From positions 1-20,351 of the forward strand of contig JAUXGY010000002.1 in NCBI GenBank assembly GCA_030621805.1: DNA of 20,351 nucleotides, in the 5' to 3' direction. Made by a program: the position numbers and the translations under genes. Source of the stretch: Kiritimatiellales bacterium. GTDB lineage: Bacteria > Verrucomicrobiota > Kiritimatiellia > Kiritimatiellales > Pontiellaceae. Numbering within the stretch: position 1 is the first letter of the stretch; each line of letters begins with the position of its first letter. The notes below the pieces were generated by a model. The model saw nothing but the letters and a program-made list of their open reading frames with translations. It was not told where the DNA came from and did not search any database. This document shows positions 6,591 through 12,948 of the stretch, piece after piece.

Positions 6591-8408
6591 CTAGCTTTTC
6601 TTGGCCTGTTTTTTGAGGCGCTTGTCCTCCTGATGATCGATCTTCTCGATCTTTTCATCCGTTTCATCAATATCTTCGGCCTCGTAATATTTACGACTTT
6701 GGTCGCGAAGCTCCTTTGCGTTGCGATCCCTGATGAGACGGCGGCGAGCCAGTTCAGAATCTTCCGGAAGGCTGGATTGAAGTTCAATATCCTGTGTATT
6801 GGCCAGTCCAACCGTCACGAAGATGATGGTTTCGGTCTGATCGCTTACCGTCTGTTTCCATGAGAAAAGACGGCCAAGAAGAGGAATGCTTCCCAGCAAC
6901 GGAATCTTGCGCTCTTTTATGCTATCCGTGACTTCCGTCAGGCCACCGATGGCCGCGGTCTGTCCACTGGACAGATTGAAGACGGTTTCAACCGTTTTTT
7001 CATCAATAATCGGATACGTATTTTGACCCGCTTGCTTGTCAGCAAATTTGCGCGTCAGTGCCGGCTTGATCTTCACTGTGATATTGCTCGATGTATTGAT
7101 GGACGGCACCACATCCAGTTTGATGCCATATTCAAAGAATGGCATATCGGCATCCATCGTAAAGGTGATGGTGTCCGGCGTGTCGTTCAGTGCCTGCTGA
7201 CGCTCCTGCTTGAGGTTCGGCTCTTTGCGAACAATCGAAATATTGGCTTGTTCTTCGTTCGCCACAATAATCTTCGGGTTGGACACCACGTTGACCCCGC
7301 GATCGGATTCAAGCGCATTCAGCACGATTTCAAACTGGTCGATATCCAATACGCTGGTGAATATATGTTCGGAAAAATTGCCCACGACAGCGGCCGGGCC
7401 CAGACTCGAAATCTGTCGCCCATCGGCATAGGTTTGTGTAGATGCACCAACGGAAGCAGAAACGCCGCCATTGCCTTGTTCATCCAAACCGAGCTGTTTC
7501 CAGTCGAAACCCAAATCCAACTGGCTACCATCGCTCAGTTCCATAAACTTGGATTCGATAAAGACCTGCTGGCGGACGATATCAATGCTCTGCAGCACGG
7601 AGCGGACTTCGCCCAGACTCGATTCAGAACTCTTAACGACGATCATGTTACGCGAGGCAAACTCGGAGACCTTGGCTTCTGGGGGCAGCAGCGCGCGAAT
7701 CAGTTTGGCGACATTGGGAACTGTGGCATATTTGAGTTTGAAGGTTTCAACCACCTGGGGTTCGGGCGCACCAGCCGGGCGGCGGCGTACGCTGAATACA
7801 TTGGAGCCCGCCACTTTTTGGTACAGCTCATAATTGTAGGCATCGAGAATCGACTGTAGCGCAGGGCGCCACTCAACATCCTTGAGGTTAACAGAAATCT
7901 GCGCGGCTTCCGTAAGTTCGGGCACAATTATGTTTGCACCGGAAAGCTGTGCAAAAAGGTTAATGGCCTCTTCCAAACCCACTTTGCTAAGGCGCACGGA
8001 AATCAGATCGCCGGAGGAATCGTCCACCCCATCATCGAGTGTAACCATACCTAAATTATCGATCTCACCTTCTTCAACCGGCTCATCCCTTTCGACCTCA
8101 GGTTCTGCGACAGCTTCTTCGTTCATCGCATCCTCTTCAGCCACGGGTTCCTCGGCCACTTCCATGGCCACTGCGCCGTCTTCGGTCACGGACTCTTCAA
8201 CCACCGAAACGGCCTCGATTTCCTCGGCGGAAACTTCAGGTTGAATTTCGGGTTCTGCCACCGCTTCGACGGCTTTATTCGTGCTTGCACCATCCAGCAT
8301 TTTCAACAGATCATCATCGGCAATACTACTCTGAGCCAATGTCACCGACGCTGTAAAACTCGTCGCCAACAGGACTCCCCACATGTTCACTTTACTGTTT
8401 ATTTTCAT
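6591..8408 (-). CDS. pilQ: PilQ/GspD-type outer-membrane secretin
   Basis: This protein forms the outer-membrane channel for a type IV pilus or type II-like secretion machine. The 605 residues are: signal peptide (about 1-25, cleavage near TLA-QSS); a Glu/Val/Ala-rich acidic low-complexity stretch (about 42-125) with EEPVAEE-like units; an STN/N0 domain (about 132-210); a secretin N1-type domain (about 217-285, with VETFKLKYATVPNVAKLI); and the secretin core (about 285-550) ending with the conserved IPLLGSIPLLGRLF and the ETIIFVTV strand. The C-terminal tail (about 550-605) is highly charged, has no lipid or pilotin motif I can name, and ends in a Lys-rich patch. The ribosome-binding site AGGAAAGG precedes the ATG. 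It is the last gene of the pilMNOPQ unit. The STN domain and neighbours favour PilQ over GspD. Confidence 0.93.
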   Translation of the reverse strand: MKINSKVNMWGVLLATSFTASVTLAQSSIADDDLLKMLDGASTNKAVEAVAEPEIQPEVSAEEIEAVSVVEESVTEDGAVAMEVAEEPVAEEDAMNEEAVAEPEVERDEPVEEGEIDNLGMVTLDDGVDDSSGDLISVRLSKVGLEEAINLFAQLSGANIIVPELTEAAQISVNLKDVEWRPALQSILDAYNYELYQKVAGSNVFSVRRRPAGAPEPQVVETFKLKYATVPNVAKLIRALLPPEAKVSEFASRNMIVVKSSESSLGEVRSVLQSIDIVRQQVFIESKFMELSDGSQLDLGFDWKQLGLDEQGNGGVSASVGASTQTYADGRQISSLGPAAVVGNFSEHIFTSVLDIDQFEIVLNALESDRGVNVVSNPKIIVANEEQANISIVRKEPNLKQERQQALNDTPDTITFTMDADMPFFEYGIKLDVVPSINTSSNITVKIKPALTRKFADKQAGQNTYPIIDEKTVETVFNLSSGQTAAIGGLTEVTDSIKERKIPLLGSIPLLGRLFSWKQTVSDQTETIIFVTVGLANTQDIELQSSLPEDSELARRRLIRDRNAKELRDQSRKYYEAEDIDETDEKIEKIDHQEDKRLKKQAKKS

Positions 8409-8444
8409 GGTCGTTACCTTTCCTTTTTTAATTGCACTATTTAC

Positions 8445-8903
8445 TTATTCAACTAAATGACGGCGAAGTTTGACGGAACCAGGCGGTGTAATTTTTTCAA
8501 CTTTCCACGTGTACTTGGCTCCTCCATACAAAACAGAAACGATCTCACCAACGCTCTTAACTTCATTGTTGATCACCGCAACATATTCATCGGTTGCACG
8601 GCTACTCACTCCATTTATCACGACTCGCTTCATAGCCTCTTCCCAATCAATGCTTCCCGGTTTCCTAGCTACCGTGCTTGTTGTTCCGGTGCCCGTCGAA
8701 TTCACCACCTTTCTCGGCGTGTACCCGATCGGCCAAAACGGATCCCGTTTTGCAGCAACTACACTATCCTTAGCATTACCCTTGCCATTATTTTCCTCAG
8801 CCGAGGATCGCGGGAGAAAAAGCCCGCCCATCCCCACAAACAGGACAATCAGCAAGGGTCCACATATCTTTCTATAACACCTTATTTTTTCGTTATTTTT
8901 CAT
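8445..8903 (-). CDS. PilP-like pilus assembly protein
   Basis: This 152-residue protein has an N-terminal hydrophobic segment (about 13-35, likely an uncleaved anchor or a signal peptide ending RSSA). A linker with RDPFWPIGY (53-61) follows, the 'DPF' type element seen in PilP and GspC relatives. The C-terminal domain (about 85-152) of short beta strands (AVINNEVKSVGEIVSVLYGG, TWKVEKITP, VKLRR) resembles the PilP/GspC homology region. In the known machines this domain contacts the secretin periplasmic ring and links it to the PilN/PilO complex. Unlike typical PilP it shows no lipobox cysteine at a cleavage site. The gene sits exactly where pilP is found, between pilO (4-base gap) and pilQ (36-base gap). 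The assignment rests on position and weak similarity. Confidence 0.72.
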   Translation of the reverse strand: MKNNEKIRCYRKICGPLLIVLFVGMGGLFLPRSSAEENNGKGNAKDSVVAAKRDPFWPIGYTPRKVVNSTGTGTTSTVARKPGSIDWEEAMKRVVINGVSSRATDEYVAVINNEVKSVGEIVSVLYGGAKYTWKVEKITPPGSVKLRRHLVE

Positions 8904-8907
8904 CGGT

Positions 8908-9537
8908 TTAGTCCTTTGATACCCCCGCTTCCAGATCGATCCCCACCCATGTACCAGCTACTGCGCTGAGGTTAAATGGCCATTCCACCACCAGTTGCAC
9001 GTTATGGATTTCCGGGTCCGACCCCGTGCTGACATCAACCACAACCACTCGGGCCAACGGATGGTCCTTTTCGACCAACGCAAGAAATTGTTTCAGAGCT
9101 TCATATCCTCCGTGGGCTGTAACGCGCACCGAGTAGGGTTCCAAATTTAATGCTTTCCCTTTTCCACCAGATAGGGAACTCCCCGGAAGGGACTGTTGCT
9201 CAATGGCGGCGATTTCCAAATTGGACTGCCAAGCCTTGGTATGAATGGCTTCGGTGGCCCATGAATAGTAGTTTTGTTTTGGAGGGGCATCGCGCAAATA
9301 CTTTTTGAGCACCACCAAGGATTCAGCAAAGTCCTTTCTGACCTGTGCCTGCTTGGCAAGCGCACGATCGGCACTTTCAACTTTACCGGCCAGATCATCC
9401 AACTCCAGCTTGGCCTTCGCGAGGGAGGAAAGACTGACCTTGATTCCAAAAAATATGATCGCAACCATCACCACCGCCCCGATGCCGCCGAGAACAATGC
9501 GTTGTTTTTGTTCTTTGGTTAGCTCCTTCAAACTCAT
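8908..9537 (-). CDS. pilO: PilO-like alignment protein
   Basis: This 209-residue bitopic inner-membrane protein has a short basic cytoplasmic tail, one transmembrane helix (about 14-35, IVLGGIGAVVMVAIIFFGIKV), a periplasmic coiled coil (about 38-75, KAKLELDDLAGKVESADRAL) and a ferredoxin-like C-terminal domain with 'YSVRVTAHGGYEALKQFLALVEKDHPLARVVVVDV', the pattern of PilO/GspM proteins. PilO pairs with PilN to form the inner-membrane alignment complex. A strong GGAGG lies 7 bases before the ATG, inside the end of pilN, which it overlaps by 4 bases (ATGA). Sequence identity in this family is always low, so the call leans on layout and order. Confidence 0.82.
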   Translation of the reverse strand: MSLKELTKEQKQRIVLGGIGAVVMVAIIFFGIKVSLSSLAKAKLELDDLAGKVESADRALAKQAQVRKDFAESLVVLKKYLRDAPPKQNYYSWATEAIHTKAWQSNLEIAAIEQQSLPGSSLSGGKGKALNLEPYSVRVTAHGGYEALKQFLALVEKDHPLARVVVVDVSTGSDPEIHNVQLVVEWPFNLSAVAGTWVGIDLEAGVSKD

Positions 9538-10160
9538 CGTCCGCCTCCCTTCGCACTCGATCCATCCAAACGGAACTCCTGCATGGTTTGTCCATCCGAT
9601 CCAACGCGCTTTCGCATAGAGCCCAGTTTTGCCGACTTAAACGTCGATCCCATGTGCTCCGTCTTCAACAGATCCTTAAGCAAGGTAATGACTACTTCCT
9701 CGGCCCGTTCCCCCTGTGCGATACCTTGTACCGCCAAGCTATATTCCTTGGAAAAATCGGTGGGTTTGGCGTAGACTAATTTCCCCGACTCGCTACGAAT
9801 GGCGACCCTCGTCAGCTGAACGTTTGCGGGAACCGAATCTTGAATTTCGGCTAACAGATCGGAAAGAGACAGTTGCGTACCTTGCCAACCCTCTATGAGT
9901 TCCATGACCCGTTGGTTTTCACTCAAGCCTTTCCGTTCGTCCATATAACTTGCCAGCCTCGGTTCAAGGCTGACCCATAGCTCACGATTCGATTTCAGAC
10001 TCGACTGCACCGAGGTGTATTGGATCAGTTTGATCCCACTGAGAGTCGTGATAAACAAGATGGGAACCACCACAACACACACCAGAACAAAGCGCCGGCT
10101 TACTGCGCCTTGGTATCGCTGTTCACTTTTCTTCAATAGATTGACACGCGGATAGTTCAT
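9534..10160 (-). CDS. pilN: PilN-like alignment protein
   Basis: This 208-residue bitopic protein starts MNYPRVNLLKK. The NLL segment (residues 7-9) corresponds to the conserved INLLP-type motif by which PilN binds PilM in the cytoplasm. A single transmembrane helix follows (about 24-46), then a coiled coil (about 50-85) and a periplasmic alpha/beta domain (about 95-185, with 'SLSDLLAEIQDSVPANVQLTRVAI' as in PilN). It overlaps pilM by 4 bases (ATGA) and pilO by 4 bases, which points to translational coupling. Confidence 0.87.
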   Translation of the reverse strand: MNYPRVNLLKKSEQRYQGAVSRRFVLVCVVVVPILFITTLSGIKLIQYTSVQSSLKSNRELWVSLEPRLASYMDERKGLSENQRVMELIEGWQGTQLSLSDLLAEIQDSVPANVQLTRVAIRSESGKLVYAKPTDFSKEYSLAVQGIAQGERAEEVVITLLKDLLKTEHMGSTFKSAKLGSMRKRVGSDGQTMQEFRLDGSSAKGGGR

Positions 10161-11179
10161 AGCTCTTCAAGTCCTCCTAGTGCAGCCCCGACCGCTGCAG
10201 CAAAGCGCGGTGCTTGCTGTGCAATTTCAGATGGAAAAAGTTCGGGATCGCACTGAATGTTTTCAAACGGATCCCACTGGACGACGGCCGTGTGCAGGTA
10301 CTGCTCCACCATCTCCGTCCAGTGCGAGAGCAGGCTCACCCCTCCCGATACATAGATCTTGGAAACCTGGCAGGACTGATGGCGTTCGATAAAATCCTTC
10401 GAGATCGAAAGTTGCTTCAGGAACGGAGTCATCACATCAAGCACGACAGTGGAAATGTTGATGGAACGATCGGCAATAATGGTAGCCGCAAGTTCGGCAT
10501 CCAACCCTAGATCCTCGGCCACCCGGTCGCGCATTTTTGCACCCCCTGAATCAAATTTACCAACCAACACCACCTTGCCTTTGTTCAGAAAGGCAAAATT
10601 ACTTCCTGACTCCCCTGCTTCAATTAGGCAGACAGCTCCATTTTCAGCCTCATCAGACCGTGCGTTGAGAAAGGCTGAAATAAATGATAACCCCGCCACT
10701 TCCACCGAAGCCGGAGCGGGAGGCCCCGCAGGAAAAAGGTTCAGCAAAAACTCTACATCATCGGAGGGAATAGCCGCCGCCAAAAAATTTGAATCCTGCC
10801 GCCCCTGCCCCTTTTTAATCAGTCGGGATGAGACCCGGTAGTCGTCCTTAACATTAAGCAGTTCTCGCAACTTGCCCTCGTGAAGGATTATTTCATCCTT
10901 GGAGAGCGGAGCGTTTACCATTCGTATAATTGAGTCGGGTCCGCTATAGGCGAGGCTAGCATAGTGTGCGGCAAGGTTTCGGGGAAGCTCTACGCGCTGG
11001 GCTGCAACACTAAAATCCACGGCGGGCAACAGGTCTACACCCACCAAATGAATTTCATCTTTTGTTTTTTTCAGTCGCACCACCTTGGTGGCGGTCGTGG
11101 AAAAATCAACCCCCAGCATATCCACGGCTCTTCGGCGGGCAGGACTCTTTTCCAATACTTTTTTTACCTTTTCTTTCAT
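10157..11179 (-). CDS. pilM: PilM-like actin-fold ATPase
   Basis: This cytoplasmic, FtsA/actin-like nucleotide-binding protein docks on PilN and links the pilus machine to its ATPase. With the ATG at 11179 it has 340 residues. The phosphate-1 motif is MLGVDFSTTATKVVRL near the N-terminus, and the C-terminal adenosine motif is IYVSGGVSLLSHW, followed by 'APRFAAAVGAALGGLEEL', the typical PilM end. A GTG at 11236 would add 19 residues. It is rejected because AAGGA lies 7 bases before the ATG and because a sigma-54-like promoter (11254-11272) would place the transcript start at about 11244, next to the GTG. It is the first gene of the pilM-N-O-P-Q operon. Confidence 0.88.
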   Translation of the reverse strand: MKEKVKKVLEKSPARRRAVDMLGVDFSTTATKVVRLKKTKDEIHLVGVDLLPAVDFSVAAQRVELPRNLAAHYASLAYSGPDSIIRMVNAPLSKDEIILHEGKLRELLNVKDDYRVSSRLIKKGQGRQDSNFLAAAIPSDDVEFLLNLFPAGPPAPASVEVAGLSFISAFLNARSDEAENGAVCLIEAGESGSNFAFLNKGKVVLVGKFDSGGAKMRDRVAEDLGLDAELAATIIADRSINISTVVLDVMTPFLKQLSISKDFIERHQSCQVSKIYVSGGVSLLSHWTEMVEQYLHTAVVQWDPFENIQCDPELFPSEIAQQAPRFAAAVGAALGGLEEL

Positions 11180-11253
11180 TCCAATCCTTCTATTAAATAC
11201 GAGCTTGTCCCGAGGGTCTTTCCATACTCCTCCCACAAGGGGTGCAAGCCTTT

Positions 11254-11272
11254 AAGCAACATCCATACCAAG
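11254..11272 (-). promoter_or_regulatory. sigma-54 (RpoN) type promoter for pilM operon
   Basis: On the minus strand the sequence CTTGGTATGGATGTTGCTT matches the -24/-12 consensus YTGGCACGN4TTGCW. The GG is at 11269-11268 and the GC at 11257-11256, with exactly 10 bases between. Transcription would start near 11244, about 65 bases before the pilM ATG. The NtrC-type regulator with GAFTGA encoded downstream is the natural activator. Confidence 0.62.
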
Positions 11273-11371
11273 ATGATCCTTCAATTTCCCTCTTGCCAAA
11301 AACCGCCGCGTTACCAAAGATGTGTGCGATTTTAATTCTTTATGCAAATTCCGTTTCCAAAGGAGCCAACC

Positions 11372-11935
11372 GTGATTGAACTGAACAATGAGCCCTCCCT
11401 TCGCGAAGATGACAACGATGCTGAAGCAACGGCATCACCGGGCGTAATGTTTACCACGATCCTGCTGCTGATCGGCGGGTTGCTTCTAACCAGTGTCATG
11501 CTCATTCACTATGGGCTCAAAGGTACGGACGAAAATGGCGAAACCATTTCAGGACTCACCCGTTTTGTGACCATGACAAAAAGTGCCCCGGCTAAAGATT
11601 CAATAGATTCTGCAACACATGCACCCACCCCGCAGACCCTCTCCACGGCAGCTCCAACCAACACACAGAACACCGGTGTTACGTCTTCTTCTAGGTTCAG
11701 CCTTAAGAATCTGTTCTCAAAGAACGGCACAGGTTCCGTTCGCTGGCCTCGCCTGAAATTGGCGGGATTCGGGCTGCCCTCTGATGGAGAAGTCGGATTT
11801 GCCATCATCAATGGAAAACATGTCATTGAAGGCAGCACGATCAACGGCGTAATGCTGAAAGAGATTCTCGCTCACGGGGTCGTCGTCGAATACAAGGGCG
11901 AAACCAAAACTCTGATTGTGGAAATGACCGACTAG
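11372..11935 (+). CDS. GspB-like membrane protein
   Basis: This 187-residue protein has one transmembrane helix (about 26-48, MFTTILLLIGGLLLTSVMLI), a Ser/Thr/Pro-rich linker (about 70-115) and a small C-terminal beta domain (about 130-187) with 'VGFAIINGKHVIEGSTINGVMLKEILAHGVVVEYKG'. That block reads like the C-terminal T2SS GspB domain (VNGxxVxEGxxxxGxxVxxIxxxGVxLxYxG) and like the GspC homology region. GspB is thought to work with GspA or the secretin in the cell wall. An ATG at 11342 lies in the same frame but has no ribosome-binding site. The GTG at 11372 has AAAGGAG (11359-11365) 6 bases ahead and is preferred. It is divergent from pilM, and its stop overlaps the stop of the opposite gene. 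Confidence 0.75.
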   Translation: MIELNNEPSLREDDNDAEATASPGVMFTTILLLIGGLLLTSVMLIHYGLKGTDENGETISGLTRFVTMTKSAPAKDSIDSATHAPTPQTLSTAAPTNTQNTGVTSSSRFSLKNLFSKNGTGSVRWPRLKLAGFGLPSDGEVGFAIINGKHVIEGSTINGVMLKEILAHGVVVEYKGETKTLIVEMTD

Positions 11936-12765
11936 GCCGCTGCACTCGCCACCATGCCGCGTAACATGCCGAGGGCGGCATCGTACTCTACCGATGAAAC
12001 CAGATAGGCGTGGCACCGATGGCCACTATTTTTTTCCACCTTATCCATCAGTATGCTGTTGAATGGGTTCAGAACGGCAACCAGCAGGTCGTTTCCAAAA
12101 AAACCAAAGGGCAACGCCCCATCATGAGCGGCAACATCCAAAGAGAGCACGCTGGCCACCTTCTCCGGCAACTCAAAGTTTGAAAGCGAAATGCATGGAA
12201 TGCCCGAGCGCGAGGACATGTAGTTCATAATACGATTCATCTGGGTGAAGCCGCGGTCGTTGAGCACATGTAACACACTAATGGGAACGTCGAGTTCCTT
12301 CGATGACACCTCAGTGAGATCGTTCAGAATGCTGGAATATTCCTCTTGTTCAAGTTGATTTTCCTCGAACAGTTTCCAGGCCAAAGCAAGCTCTTCGCTA
12401 ATATCGGCATCGGTAGTCGAAGCCTTCGAGTGGTTGGTTACCGGGGCCGGAATGACTTCATCTCCAGATGGAGACCTTGCGTGGAGACGGGCAATCTGTA
12501 TGGCAACCTCGGAAGGATATTCCTCCTCAAAATTCTTCAGGTTTCCAATCACAAAACCCGTTGTTTCGGCATCGCCGTTTGCATGAGCCACATCAGCGAG
12601 CAGTCCTAAATATTCAAATGCTCGATCGTGGTAACCACATTGGCTATATGCATTAAATAGCGCCCGGAGTGCCGATGCATCTTGCGGCATCACTTCGAGA
12701 ATCTGTTCGAGCATTGCAATGCTATCGGCTAGGTCGCTGTCCATCGGTTGATTTTCATCTGCCAT
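11932..12765 (-). CDS. TPR and MshEN-like (GspE N-terminal) domain protein
   Basis: This 277-residue cytoplasmic protein has no signal or membrane segment. The N-terminal half (about 10-100) is helical with TPR-like spacing ('LEQILEVMPQDASALRALFNAYSQCGYHDRAFEYLGLLADV'). A charged linker follows, and then a C-terminal domain (about 120-277) with 'GIPCISLSNFELPEKVASVLSLDVAAHDGALPFGFFGNDLLVAVLNPFN'. That is the pattern of the GspE/PilB N-terminal (MshEN/T2SSE_N) domain, here without any ATPase. MshEN domains of other proteins bind cyclic di-GMP through two copies of an RLGxxL...G...L...Q-type motif; in this one that motif is poorly kept. AGGAG and AAGGA precede the ATG. The gene lies between the GspB-like gene and gspE, so a role as adaptor or regulator of the assembly ATPase is a reasonable inference. 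Confidence 0.72.
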   Translation of the reverse strand: MADENQPMDSDLADSIAMLEQILEVMPQDASALRALFNAYSQCGYHDRAFEYLGLLADVAHANGDAETTGFVIGNLKNFEEEYPSEVAIQIARLHARSPSGDEVIPAPVTNHSKASTTDADISEELALAWKLFEENQLEQEEYSSILNDLTEVSSKELDVPISVLHVLNDRGFTQMNRIMNYMSSRSGIPCISLSNFELPEKVASVLSLDVAAHDGALPFGFFGNDLLVAVLNPFNSILMDKVEKNSGHRCHAYLVSSVEYDAALGMLRGMVASAAA

Positions 12766-12799
12766 TTTCCTTCTCCTAATTAAATCCGCGCACCGTTAC

Positions 12800-12816
12800 A
12801 GCATTATATAGGCCAG
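12800..12816 (-). promoter_or_regulatory. promoter of the TPR/MshEN-like gene (sigma-54-like spacing, overlapping TATAAT)
   Basis: On the minus strand, CTGGCCTATATAATGCT carries TGGC and TGC with the GG (12814-12813) and GC (12802-12801) exactly 10 bases apart, as in sigma-54 promoters. The start would be near 12789, about 24 bases before the ATG. The same bases contain TATAAT, a perfect sigma-70 -10 box, so either holoenzyme could be the user. Confidence 0.42.
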
Positions 12817-12889
12817 AATTGGGGCACACCTCCCCCTTCCGTAAGCTATATCAAGATTTTCACCCGATACATTGTGCTTTTCCCCTTGG

Positions 12890-12906
12890 TCGGCATGACT
12901 ATTGCT
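12890..12906 (+). promoter_or_regulatory. sigma-54 (RpoN) type promoter for gspE-gspF-pilS-pilR
   Basis: TCGGCATGACTATTGCT fits the consensus TGGCACGN4TTGCW with two changes. The -24 GG is at 12892-12893 and the -12 GC at 12904-12905, 10 bases apart. The expected start is near 12917, giving a leader of about 32 bases to the gspE ATG. The regulator gene is the last of this same operon, so autoregulation is implied. Confidence 0.65.
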
Positions 12907-12948
12907 ACAAGGTCATCAACTCAATATTCGTGAACAGGAAAAACAGGT

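Noticed and set aside
7023..7859. Long plus-strand reading frame of 278 codons
   Set aside because: It is antisense to the secretin gene, whose protein motifs are unmistakable; the product is rich in His, Arg and Cys with no domain pattern, as expected of a shadow frame.
11180..11236. GTG start that would extend PilM by 19 residues
   Set aside because: No suitably spaced ribosome-binding site, and it lies only a few bases from the expected sigma-54 start point; the ATG at 11179 has AAGGA.
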